Shown here piece after piece: positions 22,527 to 33,702 of a DNA stretch of 64,000 bases. The position numbers were made by a program, and so were the translations under genes. Every line of letters starts with the position of its first letter. Within the stretch, counting starts at the first letter, position 1. The notes beneath the pieces are model-generated. The model saw nothing but the letters and a program-made list of their open reading frames with translations, made no database searches and was not told where the DNA came from. Source of the stretch: Amborella trichopoda (lineage: Eukaryota > Streptophyta > Magnoliopsida > Amborellales > Amborellaceae); the NCBI RefSeq assembly GCF_000471905.2, contig NW_006498233.1:2415869-2479868 (forward strand), written 5' to 3'.

Positions 22527-22549
22527 GCCGCACGCTATTCCCGTGCGGC
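22527..22549 (+). promoter_or_regulatory. U3 stem-loop, element D 5' LTR
   Basis: GCCGCACG pairs perfectly with CGTGCGGC around CTATTCC. The same structure occurs at 34,072-34,094, 10,068-10,090 and 40,404-40,426. Confidence 0.65.
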
Positions 22550-23394
22550 CGCCTTGCAAGTCCACACCATTAAAGGGACAGTCACAAGCAATGAATTTCG
22601 ATGCTTATATCTCACTCGTCTCAAATCGGATAGTGCTCAAATTTGGTGAACATGTTCGTCTTATCAAGATAAGCGTTTTGATATGTGACACGTCTTACGA
22701 CGATGCTGGAGCACGAAGAAAAGCTAGGGAGAAGTTGCTGATCCATGAAGAAAGTGTAAAAAATTGAAATCACGACTCTTGCCAGCCCGATCGATGTGAA
22801 ACTAATTCCATCTCATGTGTAAGGTATCAGGCTATCTCTGACCGGAACCTCGTACATGATGATCGGTCGGATTCTGCACACGAACTCGATGAAGTGACTG
22901 CAAATTCTATCATTGGAATTCCAGATTCCGGCCAAAATTCCAAAGTTGCAAAATCTTCATCCAGGCACAAAATTGAGCTACGTTTGTTGCTCCATGATCG
23001 TGACGGCAAGCTCAGTGTGATCCAGTCAAGAAATCACAGAAAAACATCAAGGAATGAGCACACTATTGATCCGAAGTTTCAAGTCACATGATCGTGCCCT
23101 TAAAACTCGATCCATGTCTCAAAGTTGGTATCAAATCGATCGCCATGCCGAGCCCTACAAGAAAAAAATTCATTTTTCGATCAATCAGGCATCGGAACGA
23201 CCCCGGATCATCCATGAAAAATCATGCACATTCTAGGGTAGCACATGGATTGTTTTGGAATTCCACAAATTGTTAAGAAGGGGCAAATATGTCATTTTGC
23301 ACCCTATTTTCTAATTTCTTTCAATTCAATTAAATCTTAATTTCTATCAATTAAGTTTAATTTTTATCAATCCACCCATGTTTGGGGAAAATTG

Positions 23395-23469
23395 TATATA
23401 TACCACATACCATCATCGTACGCAGAAGGACTCAACCCTATGGAAAAGAGAGAGTTTTCACTGAATAAA
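23395..23469 (+). promoter_or_regulatory. LTR TATA box and AATAAA signal, element D
   Basis: TATATATA at 23,395-23,402 follows CCACCCATGTTTGGGG. AATAAA lies at 23,464-23,469. The putative leader-intron donor CTTAAG|GTAAATC follows at 23,557. Confidence 0.65.
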
Positions 23470-24626
23470 GTTTCTCTTTCTTCTCATTGTTGGGTAACGT
23501 TTGAAGAGAGAGAGTAAGGTGAGAGAAGCTTTTAGACTGGTACCCCTAGGCTTAAGGTAAATCTTCTCTCTCTTCCTTTCTCTTTTCTTCTTCTCTCTCT
23601 TCCTCTCTTTCTTCTTCCACTTCTTCATCTGGGCTCCTCTCAGAGGCCATGCACGGTAGTGCCAGTGTCGTGCATGCCTCTCCTGTAGATTCACAGGTCG
23701 CGAATGACGATGGCAGCACCATCCGTAAGTTTCTTTCTCCTTCTGTTCATCCATCTCTATCTCCCAACGAGGCTTGCAAACGACGCTGCTCATTGCCGTT
23801 CGCAGACGTATCCACGACGTCTTAATGAAGGACACAGACGACGAAACACGTTGCCGCCCGCAGGTGTCTCCCCCTATTGCGGGCCTATCGTAAATGGCGA
23901 TGCCTGTCGTTGCCCACGAGAGGTCTCGCCAACACCTATCATCGTCTGTGAGCTCCCTTGTGCGCACGACGCCCTTCACCGTCATTGAGCCTCCTTCATG
24001 CATTTGGCGCTCAGCGTCGTTTCCCTTGTGTCCCACATCTATCATCGTGTGCTTCATGAGAACTATCACTGCGTGGTTCACGAGAGGCTACTACTACCCG
24101 TGCAGGGGCATGCTGCCTTCTTTTTTTGCCAACAGCAATGCCTAATGCCGTCCGTAGTTCATTTCTCACCCTCTAGCCTTGAACAATAATGTCTACTGCC
24201 GTCCAAGTGCCGTGACACTACTACTCCATGGTCGCAGGTGGCAGCGCCTAGCACCGTCAGGACTTCTCTTTTCTTCTCATTTGACTGAGGGTTGACTCAG
24301 TCTAGGGCCACCATATCGGCCTCGGTTTCAACTAGTATTGTCGTCGTGCAGGTCCTAAATACCATGCCGGTCTTGCTACCACTCTGAGTCGGTCACTGTC
24401 TGACTATCATGCTAGTCTCATCCCTTCAGCAAGTGTTCTTTTCTTTTCGATCTTCGTTCGAATGTTCCACTTCATCACCCTAACTTCTCATATTCTTAGC
24501 CACACGAATGTGCATTGTCCTAAGGCATGGGTGGGCCCTTCAGCCCACTTCTCTTGCAAATTAACAGAGACATTGTCACCCGATCACCTAGATCTGGAGA
24601 CGCGAGATCGAGGCACCTAATCAGCT

Positions 24627-24644
24627 TGGTGAATCCACTGGGGA
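24627..24644 (+). promoter_or_regulatory. Primer-binding site of element D
   Basis: TGGTGAATCCACTGGGGA lies three bases after the LTR, with two or three changes from the intact B site. It is followed by CTTATTACC, as in the other elements. Confidence 0.85.
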
Positions 24645-25839
24645 CTTATTACCGCTCCGTCGGTTCACTCTTGTTTGATCAGTATGCCCTTGTACTTTCT
24701 GCATTGCTTTCTATGGCATCTAGGTTGTTCAACCCATTCATCAGAGGCGGGAACTTTCTTATCCCCACACTCGTGACTGTCCCAGGGAAGAAAACTGCTC
24801 AAGTTTCCTTCTCTACTCTCCTTTTGAGTCGTGACTCACAGTCCTGCTCCAAGATTCTTCCTTGGGTAAGTGTCAAAAGGGACTGAAAAGTCCCTGACTC
24901 CCCGTTTCATTGCCCTGGTTGACTCTGCACCAAGCCCCTTGCATTGGTAGTCCATTTGCTACCTCACACAGCATGTACCTTTCTACTGGCAAATCCCTTA
25001 CCGATCATATCCTTGAGGTTCGCCACAAGGCCACCCCTTGAACTCCTTCACTATCCCGAACATCTACACCTTGAGGCTCGGCACACAGAGGTTGAAATTC
25101 TGGGGTCTCCACCCCACGCACACACCTAAAAGCTCATGGTCCAACCACTCGACCCACACCTTGGGGAAACCTTCAGGCTGCCTCAAACTCATGCTCAGGG
25201 CTAAGCCTTCTTGAGTTAAACCCTACGCACACCATGCATCCCACAGCTCGGGGCAACGCTAGGTCTATGCCACCTCGAACACATGAGGGTCGACCACTTC
25301 GTCCTCCCTCCCAGCACACATGGCTTCACCATGTGAGAGATGGGCTCTTGCCTGATCCCTCATAGATACGAGCTCACCGGTCTCGGCCTCCTCAGGTCGA
25401 ACCCGTTGATCGAGCCCGGGCTGACTCCTAAGTCACCCGAATGGCTAACCCTAAAGGTGCATACGCACCAACTTTGCGATTTCCTCCTTGGCCACGACTC
25501 AGGTGGAGTCATGAACCAGATCCTTCTTCTGTCACTCTTCCCTCACCAGGAAAGCACCTCGAGACTTGGTACTCAAAGGATTTGCGTAAGAGTACCATCT
25601 TGAGCCAGCCTCAGGTCAGCCGTGCACCCGAGCCTCACAAAGGGACTTGGAGCAGCGGCCTATTGATTGACAAAAGCCACCAGCCTCCAAAGCGGCAGCT
25701 CAGGTTACCTTATGTCCTTGGATTAAGCAGTTCACTCCCTGCTCCAGCTTATAGACACGCCCCTTGCATGCTCAAACAAGGCGGGGCAGTCCAGACCTGA
25801 AGCTCGATTCTGGATTGTAGTCCACTGTAGCCTTAAGAT
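24645..25839 (+). pseudogene. Leader and possible upstream reading frame of element D
   Basis: An ATG at 24,715 opens MASRLFNPFIRGGNFLIPTL; E has the equivalent MAPGLFNPFI..GDFLIPT. About 55 codons later D has a stop, and the rest (24,900-25,830) is homologous to E 52,600-53,500 but broken. Ogre elements often have an extra frame before gag; here it could be that, or simply the gag start. No known domain is visible. Confidence 0.5.
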
Positions 25840-27960
25840 TAAGAAGAAGACATGCCTGCAGATGCTGATTAGAGAGCCCTCTAAGGCCTATGAGGTCATT
25901 AGTCTCGATGACCTCCTGCCTCGTAATCCCTTTTTCCCTCTCCAAACTCTAGAACCCGAGCAAATACAAGAGTATTTCTTGGTGATTAGTACCTCGAAAC
26001 CATGGTCCCAAGACCGTCGATAACTGGTCCTCATAAGATCGGCATACAAGGCTCGAGTCTAGTCAGGGCAAGCTGACTCCCTGCAGACTGACTTACCACA
26101 TACGACTCACCAACCTCACCAGTCCACTTCGCCACCTTGCTTTGACCTTTCAAAAGAGACGGTTAGTGTCATGGTGATCAATGATCCGGATGACGCCCAA
26201 GAAGAGCAGATGAACCGGTTCGAGGTAATGGTGCAATCCATCCTCGAGAAGATGCAATGCCTAGAAGCCTCCAGGTCCCCTTATTCTCACTATGAGACCG
26301 ATTCCCCGATCGGTGAGGACACAGTTCCCAGGAAAGCTCCCCCACTGGCTTCCTAAGAAAGCTCTGTCTCCCGTGAGGTCTCCAAAACCGACATAGATTC
26401 CATGGTGGCCCCTACCCTCAAGAACAAGGTCCCAAGCATACCAGAGGCCCCGCTATATCAGAAGTTGTACCCTTCGTACATTAACCAGGAGTCGTTTCCC
26501 CAAACTATGAAAAAGGGAAGATCCCCCTATTCAATGGTATTACATCTCCACACCAACATATTGCCCACTTCCAAGCAACTTGTAGGGAGATGACAACTAA
26601 CGAACGACTTCTCCTCTGTCAGTTTGTTGAGACTCTTGATGGGTCAATCTTCCCGTGGTATGCTCAGTTGCCCTCAAACTCGGTGCACAAGTCGCAAGAA
26701 ATGGAGCAGTTGTTTTACCAACGATTATATGATGTCCAAAGGAACGTAGAAACCATCGAGCTCCTCACGTTGACTCAGGACCCTAGTGAGCCGAGTGAAA
26801 ATTCATCTCCAGATGGAGGGAGCTGGCAAGCTTTCGTACCACTCCCATGATCGAAAAAAGAAGCTGTCCAGACTTGCATATGAAACATGCTTCCCGACAT
26901 CCCCCTGCATGTCGAGGCCTCCAATCCACCCTCCATGTCAGAGCTCATCTCTAAGGAAATTCCTATGGGGGGATTGTCCAAGCACCATGGCGGCTCTCAT
27001 CAGCAACCCTTGGTTCGAATTCTCGCTCCAACAGTCGGGGAAACCAACAAAAAGCGGTGATCAGTGCGGCTGTCACCGTGACTGACGCCAAGAACGCCGT
27101 CCCTCAAATCCTGGACCTCTCCAAGGCTCAAACACCTCAGGCTGGGGTCAAGCAGCAGTCCTACAAGAAGGCCCCACCTCCTAAAAATGCTAGCCGAAGT
27201 GACTTTTGGACAGCACCAGAATAAGGTTTACCCCTTCGACAAGGAGTGGACTCCTGCACTGCTCTGACTACTACTAAAACAAAACATGTTCCAGCTGTTG
27301 GAGGTCAACACCACACAACTGGAGGGGCAGGAGACGAATGAGAGGTACTGCGCCTATCATATGAAAGTAGGCCACCCCACTCATGACTGCTATAAGCTCA
27401 ATGACACTATCGAAGCCCTTATTAACAAGGGTCAGATAAAGCTCGAAGAGTTAAAGAAAGCGTTCGGGGTAACTGAGGCCTCCCACATAGTGACGATCAA
27501 TGAGGATGAGGGAGCACCCGCTATCCTCCACGCATTATTTTCCTTAATGCTCGAAGAGGGACACATCACATCAAAGCCCACAAGGCAGCCTAAGTCCTTA
27601 CCTCCAGGAACTGAGAACCTCTGGTGCTCGTATCACCTTATACGAGGCCATGACATGAGCGAATGCACTGACTTCCACGAACTCTTGATAAAGAAGATGC
27701 AGCAATGTCAGGAAGCTCATGGTAACCCAGATGGGTGCCCTCAAGTCCCTCTTCCACCTGTGCAAGAAGAACTCTTGATGCTAGCCCCAAGAAGCACTGA
27801 GCCAGACCCACTGTAGGTCCTCTTCGAGACAATGCTCCAACAAGGGCTCATCACTCTCAAGCCAGCCAGGCAGCTTATGCCCCTTGCCCAGGGCACGGAA
27901 GACCTCGGGTGCCCATATCAGTAAGTATGGGGCCACGAGATGATGAAATGCTTTGGGTTC
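25840..27960 (+). pseudogene. gag: gag (capsid and nucleocapsid region) of element D
   Basis: The frames in order are: EVISLDDLLPRNPFFPLQTL (~25,890); MVINDPDDAQEEQMNRFEVM with coiled-coil-like ILEKMQCLEASR (26,171); KNKVPSIPEAPLYQKLYPSY (26,410); QFVETLDGSIFPWYAQLPS and MEQLFYQRLYDV (26,620-26,730), which are capsid-type gag motifs. Then 27,286-27,816 has two zinc-knuckle-like boxes of the form CX2HX4HX4C (CAYHMKVGHPTHDC and CSYHLIRGHDMSEC). A third decayed copy follows at 27,909-27,950 (CPYQ.VWGHEMMKC). His at the second ligand is usual in Tat-type gag. Stops and frameshifts are frequent, for example near 26,805. Confidence 0.85.
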
Positions 27961-28422
27961 GAAGCTGTAGTCACAAAGAAGGTCCACGAAGGCCACATCA
28001 TTTGTGCGGTCTCCCGGAACACTTCCAAGCCGTCTCTCCCGTTCGAGAGGAACCACCACTATAGGCCCCTCATGAGCATAGACTGGACCTTTCAGAGCCC
28101 TCGACCTCTCAGCCTTGAAAATTCTACCATGGTCGAAGTAGGCTCAAGTCTCTAAGCATGAGGCAGTCCACCAGCCTAGGACTACACACCAACCCGATGG
28201 GGCAGAGCAAACACTTCCCCAGGGGTTTAGAAGGAGACGACGAGCACCCAAGTTTGCTTGTGGAAGGAGTCACATCCCTCCGCCACCAGATGACGAAGAA
28301 TTCCTCTGGCCTCTTCCTTTATTGCCAATTTTATAGGATTTCATCCCAGGCGCAGCTCGCCTTATCTTGTTGTCCAATCAGACGGATGTCCTTGAGTCAT
28401 CAATAGTTCGGGAGTCATCCAA

Positions 28423-29160
28423 ATGGGTGACAACGCTAAAAGCACACCGCAATGGTCAAAGCTGGGGCAAGACCTAAAATACCCCCGCACACGTCCAATT
28501 CTGGCGATGACGTAAAAAGCTGCCCGAAACATTCCATCTCTTCTTCTCCTCCCTCCTCTTCTATTTCCTCCATAGGTATAGCTCGACAGTGTCCAGACCT
28601 CGACGCTCTAAACGGCGAGCTCAGACGCACCAACCTTAGTAGGTCACAACAAACGCGCCTCAGAGAGATGCTGGCCCAGGCGGCTGGATTTTTGACAGTT
28701 GTTGACGCCCTGGCAGCCCGATCTAAAATTGAGTCATCTTCAGGCTCCTATTCCCATGAGGCCTGCCACATGATCCAAGTTCATGAAGCGTCATCCAGCT
28801 CGGGACAAACACTGAGTGATCTCAAACACGTGGTCACGGACTCCCTGTTTGAAGCTGACCCTTCCATTACTTGGACTAGCCTGAGATTGGGAGTCCTCTC
28901 CGACACTAGGCCCCTCCTAGAAGCCGAGATATCAGGATCATCGGTTTCTACACTCGATGTTAATGAAAATCATTGTGAGTCCCGTGACGAGGAACTTTAG
29001 GAAGCTCTAGAGAAGTGGGAAGAGGGCGGTCAGGCCATGGCGGACGAGCTTGAAGAGATCAACTTGGGGGATGAGGCCGACCTAAGGCCAACTTTCATCT
29101 CAGCAAAAATGTTCCTAGAGGAGAAAGAAAGTTATGTTTCCCTCCTTTGAGCAAATCGGG
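28423..29160 (+). pseudogene. gag-to-RT linker of element D; protease missing
   Basis: It opens with the 13-residue repeat (MGDNAKSTPQWSKLGQDLKY), then RLREMLAQAAGFLTVVDALA and ACHMIQVHEASSS, which match E (LREMLTQAAGFSTAADAMT, ASHMVQILEVPAS). In E the protease follows; here the text jumps to WEEGGQAMADELEEINLG and the RT start, so the protease has been deleted at about 28,800. One 182-codon frame covers most of it. Confidence 0.7.
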
Positions 29161-29985
29161 ATGTCTTCGCTTGGCATTATCATGCGATGCCTAATCTAGA
29201 TTCTGTGATTGCCATCCATCGTCTCGATATCGATCCCACCATAAAGCCCATGAAAAAGAAATCAAGAAGGTTTAGACCCGACCTCGAGATGCAGATTGAT
29301 GCTGAGGTGAACAAGCTTAGGCAAGATGGATTCATATGTGAAGTCAAATACCCAAGATGGCTGGCAAATGTCATCCCGGTCAAGAAGAAGAATGGCCAAA
29401 TCAGGGTCTGCATTGACTTTCGCGACTTCAACACTGCTTGCCCCACGGATGACTTCCCCCTGCCGTTCACCGAGATGCTTGTTGCTTCACGACTCATTGC
29501 CAAATCTTCTCCTTCATGGATGGATATTTCGGTTATAATCAAATCAGGATGGCACCAGAAGATGAGGAGGCCACTGTGTTCTTGACAACAAAAGGTGTCT
29601 TTCGCTACACTGTGATGCCTTTCCGGTAAAGAATGTCTGTGCCACGTACCAGCGAGCCATGCCGACTATCTTCAAGGATATGATCCACAAGGAGGTCGAG
29701 TGTTTTGTAGATGACTTGGTGGTGAAGTCTGAAACAAAAGGTGCTCACATACAAGACCTTAAAAAGGTGTTCGAAAGGCTATGACGTCACCAACTCGAAA
29801 TTAACCCCGTGAAATGTGCCTTCGGTGTCTGCTCAGGAAAATTCTTAGGGTTAATCGTGAGGTACCATGGGTTGGAGATCGAACCGGTCAAAATCAAGGC
29901 AATTCAGGACATGCCACCGCCCACGACCGTACAGGAAGGTTCATCTCGACCCTTTCGAGATGATGCAGGCCCTTATAACACCTCC
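29161..29985 (+). pseudogene. pol: Reverse transcriptase of element D
   Basis: Motifs in order: HAMPNLDSVIAIHRLDID, KSRRFRPDLEMQIDAEVNKL, IPVKKKNGQIRVCIDFRDFN, CPTDDFPLPF, then after a frameshift GYNQIRMAPEDEEATVF, TTKGVFRYTVMPF, and the catalytic CFVDDLVVKS at 29,701-29,730. After that come EINPVKCAFGV..GKFLG and VKIKAIQDMPPP. These are the palm and thumb of Ty3/gypsy RT. The aspartates VDD are kept, but at least three frame changes and several stops make it inactive. Confidence 0.9.
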
Positions 29986-30730
29986 TGAAGAAAGACACTC
30001 CTTTCATATGGGATGATGAGTGCCAAGATGCACTCGATGACATCAAGTAGTACTTGTTGAATCCTCATGTAATCTCTACACCAGTGTTAGGAAGGCCTTT
30101 CATCCTATACGTAACCACTCTATATGAGTCACTCGGGGCACTCCTAGTGCAAAACAATGATGGGGGAAAAGAAACAACACTCTATTATCTCAGCCGCAGG
30201 ATGCATATCCTCCCATCGAGAAGATGTGCCTAGCCTTGATCTTTGAGGTACAGAAGCTCCGCCATTACTTGCTCGGTCACGAGGTCAGGTTAGTCTCAAA
30301 GGCTGACCCGGTCAAGTTCCTTATGACTCCACCATGCCTTTTAGGATGCTTGTCCAAGTGGGCATTATTGATGATGGATTTCGCCATCACGTAGTCAAAG
30401 GTCAGGCCTTAGCAGACTTCCTCGCGGCTCACCCATTTCCTTCGGAATCTCCCCTAACAAGTGATCTCTCGGATGAAGAAGTTTTCTATACGGCGCTAAC
30501 TCGGCCGTGGGAGATGTACTACGACAGAGCATTCCAATCTAATAGTGGGGACATCGGAGTCATGTTCCTGACCCCCGGTGATGGAATAATTCATTATCCT
30601 GCTCATTGGCAGAGACATTTTCTCATAACGAAGCTAAATATCGAGCCCTCATAATCGGATTGGAGATCACCAAGGAGCGAGACCTAGGGCAGCTAAACAT
30701 CTTCGGTGAATCTAAGCTGACAGCTTAAAG
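29986..30730 (+). pseudogene. pol: RNase H and second (archaeal-type) RNase H of element D
   Basis: LLNPHVISTPVLGRPFILYV and GALLVQNNDGGKETTLYYLS are the usual RNase H after RT. Then VVKGQALADFLAAHPFP (the tether of Tat elements) leads to a second domain: WEMYYDRAFQSNSGDIGVMF, then EAKYRALIIGLEI and FGESKL. Two RNase H domains are typical of the Tat branch. The first Asp position (usually DGA) reads DRA. The frame stops at 30,726 and passes within ~40 bases into satellite DNA. No integrase follows. Confidence 0.8.
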
Positions 30731-31990
30731 GGATTTATGACGTATGGAAGGATATTGTAGCAGAGGTATGGTTGCATGACCTTAAACTGCATGGTCCTAA
30801 CTACATGACTTTAATCTGCATTACCATGGTCTGAGTTACAAGACCCTAAAATGTAACGTGCGGCGCGATGAATAGTTTGTACGCATAACTTTACCTCTCA
30901 GATGGACCACCTCTTCATCGGGTTTATTTCATCAACATCCCCAGTAGAGTTAGATGTATGCAAGGGTCGTGCCTACCCCTTCAATCCTCTATGGGTCTGT
31001 TTCACACCAACATCCCAGTAAGGGTCACATCCTACTGCGACCCACCATCCCCAAGGAATTACTGTTATTCTCATCATCTCAACCCCCAGTGGGATTACAC
31101 CTGTGCTCTGGCCCGTCACCCCCAGTGGAGTTACATGCATACCATTGCTCATTATCCCCGTGGAGCACACTGACCCTCATAATTCCTAGTAAAGCTTTCT
31201 TCCACTTTCCATCCCTCATAGGGCCACCATATTCATCTAAAGTTCTCTGCTCGTGTATAGCCATTATTTCTTTCCCCAAGGAGTCAGATTGCTATCCACA
31301 ACCTGTCCCCCATGTAGCGTTACCAACATGGAGACCCACATAATGGTCCTTTCGGCATGACCTTAAACTGCACAGCCTTGGTTCGTGCTGCATGACCTTA
31401 AACTGCACAACCTCGATCCATGCTGCATGACCTTCAACTGCACAACCTGAGTCTGTGCTACATGACCTTAAACTGCATAGCCTGGGTCCGTGCTGCATGA
31501 CTTTAAATTAAACAGCTTCGGTCCATGCTGCATGACCTTAGACTGCATAGCTTCTATCCATGCTGCATGATCTTAAACTGCACAGCTTGGGTCCATGCTG
31601 CATGACCTTAAACTGTGCAGTCGTGGTCCATGATGCATGACCTTAAACTGTGCTGTCGTGGTCCATGCTACATGACCTTAAACTACACAGTCGTGGTCTA
31701 TGCGGAATGACCTTAAACTGCACAACCATGGTCTGCGCTACAAGACTTTAAACTGCATAGCCACTGTCCAAATTTTATGACCTTAAACTATAGCGGAGGT
31801 CTAGTTCCACGACTTAAAACTACATGGTCGTAGTTGCACGACCTTAAATTGCCCGGTTCTAGTTGTATGACTTTAAACTATGTAACCACGGTCCATGCTA
31901 TATGACCTTAAACCATAGTGCACGTCCTGGCCGCATGACGTTAAACTGCTTCGCACAAGTCCAGGAGGCATGACCTTAAAGATGTCCCAG
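30731..31990 (+). repeat. Satellite region of element D: GACCTTAAACTGCA array with PBS-complement repeats
   Basis: A few monomers (30,760-30,880) are followed by CCCCAGTGGAGTTAC-type repeats (30,935-31,290) spaced ~35-40 bases; CCCCAGTGGAGT at 31,120-31,131 is exact to the PBS complement. Then 31,335-31,960 has about 17 monomers of ~35 bp, GTCCATGCTGCATGACCTTA plus AACTGCACAGCTTGG, which diverge towards the A-type at the end. The array closes with the conserved GACGTTAAAC module (31,935-31,980). Confidence 0.85.
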
Positions 31991-33687
31991 CACACACGCA
32001 CACCCCTTTTATGTGTATTTTCATGCACGAATTCCCAAACAGACCCGTTAGTGAGTGCACACCACCTTCATTACCTCCCCAGTGAGTCCACATACATGCA
32101 TACTTCCTTTACGTGCATCTCCACACATGTCTTCTTAAACCGACCCGTTCATATGCACACACCACCTTCATTACCTCCCCAGTGAGTCCACATACGCGCA
32201 CACACCCTTTACGTGCATCTTCATGCGCTCCTTCCCTAACTGAACTTTTCGTGTGCGCACATCATCCATCATTCCCTAGTGAGTCTCACCCATGCTCACA
32301 AAATGGCGAGCCATCTTGCCACCCGTACTCACCGTCAGCTAGTGGGTCACCACTCTTCAACCACCATTCTTCCTTCATAGGTAGCTTCATGTTATATCCC
32401 CAGAAGTGAGTCAAAACCATCACCATACTCACTCTATGGCCTTCATAGATTGTTATTCACCACCACTACTGTCCAGAATATGACCTTAAAACTATAGTGC
32501 ATGTCCTGGCCGCATGACGTTAAAAGGCTTAGCACAGGTCCCAAAGGCAGGACCCTAAACACTCCTTCACAAAAAAAATGGGCATGGTGTACACCTCGAT
32601 AAGGGAACACCATGAGTAAAAATGACGGATGGGCATGGTGACGAAACCATGAGTAAAATATTTCCCTGAAAACAAAAACCCAGGCATGGTGAAAACCCCA
32701 AAAGGGAACCGTGAGAAAAAACGAATAAAAAGTGTGGACATGACCTCTAAGTCATGGGTAAAAGAGCCCAGAAACAAAGGAAGTTGGTGAAAATCATCTC
32801 TACGACGCCACTTCCCCCCCCCCCCGCTCTATTCAAGTGGAAACATGCAAAAGGGCGCTTGGACGGACAAAACAGGTTGATGCACTACCACAGCCTCAGC
32901 CGACACTCAATTGCCAAACAAGCATAATTCCATTGAGGTCGACCTAAAACCCTCAACTGCCAACATCCAATCACACCACAAAATGGCTCATCCAGGGAGT
33001 GAGAGCCACATAAGATCTCCCACACTTCAATATCAACAAACAACAAGAGTCCTTGAGGGTGAGGACAACAATTGAAAGATCCCTCTAAAATGCTAAAGAC
33101 CATCGCGAAGGCAAGAAACTGACGAAGACAGGGACTAACCTGCCAGAGACTACAAGGTTATTCCTCTCCATGAGATCGCCTCGCCTAAAACCTTCCTTAG
33201 CCGATAGGCCCCGATCTTTTGAACCCTGCAAGACGAGGCCCACGAGGCTGTCTCGCTAAAATTCCCCTATCCAACAAGCTCAGACTTTTGAGATAGGTCA
33301 GAAGCCCCCTAATGGACACCACTAGACGGGACCTACAATGATACCTTGAACATGAAAAGCAAACCTGGTGTAGCAACAAACAATGCTGACCAAAGGTTCA
33401 TAGCACTTGGCCTCCAGATAGGCCTGATTCTGGTCAATGAGATCCCTACAAAATCCTCAAGCTATCAGAATACAAAATAGTCCCTCGAGGATGAGGACAT
33501 CAATAGGATCCCTCAAAGTTTTTTCTCCCTCTAAAGTCTCCACGAATGGACCGGTACATTGTGTCCAAACGTTCGAGCATCTTAGTCACAGCATTGTGTG
33601 GACCTCCTCAGCGTTTGCGTAGTCCTTGGCTAGCCTGGGAGAAATTTCTCGAATGATTTCACTTCTTGATTCTTTCAAAGCACAACA
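31991..33687 (+). other. Conserved 3' cassette and distal UTR of element D
   Basis: Contents in order: ATGTGTATTTTCATGC and CTCCCCAGTGAGTCCACATA repeated twice ~80 bases apart (32,080 and 32,175), AGTGAGTCTCACCCATGCTC, ACAAAATGGCGAGCC, a second GACGTTAAA module (32,470-32,560), the GAGTAAAA module (32,575-32,800), and a distal stretch with GAAGGCAAGAAACTGACGAA. At 32,985-33,035 there is a single copy of the unit that is amplified as a 46-bp array in E. No gene is visible. Confidence 0.65.
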
Positions 33688-33702
33688 GTCGGTGGGGCAT
33701 GC
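33688..33702 (+). promoter_or_regulatory. Polypurine tract of element D
   Basis: GTCGGTGGGGCATGC ends one base before the 3' LTR and follows the shared AAAGCACAAC phrase. Confidence 0.75.

Larger units (their letters stand above)
22156..24623 (+). mobile_element. Element D: 5' LTR
   Basis: TGTTGGAAGATATTTTTCAT starts it and GAGGCACCTAATCA ends it. It is 2,468 bp against 2,794 bp for the 3' LTR. Most of the gap is one deletion of ~252 bp between TTAAC and AGACATTGTC (24,565-24,570), removing the bases equivalent to 36,189-36,440 with an AG microhomology, including the TGCAG acceptor. U5 has a CT tract and inverted pieces such as CATGCACG...CGTGCATG (23,647-23,676). Confidence 0.9.

Noticed and set aside
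23458-24081. 207-codon minus-strand frame
   Set aside because: It lies within the U5 part of the D LTR, is Lys/Arg-rich because of the purine strand, and is not kept open in the sister LTR at 35,000-35,700.
28160-30730. Integrase or chromodomain for element D
   Set aside because: I looked for HHCC, D,D-35-E and chromodomain motifs after RNase H and found satellite DNA instead.
30954-31343. 129-codon + strand frame
   Set aside because: It is composed of repeat units in the satellite zone of D; no homologous frame stays open in A or E.
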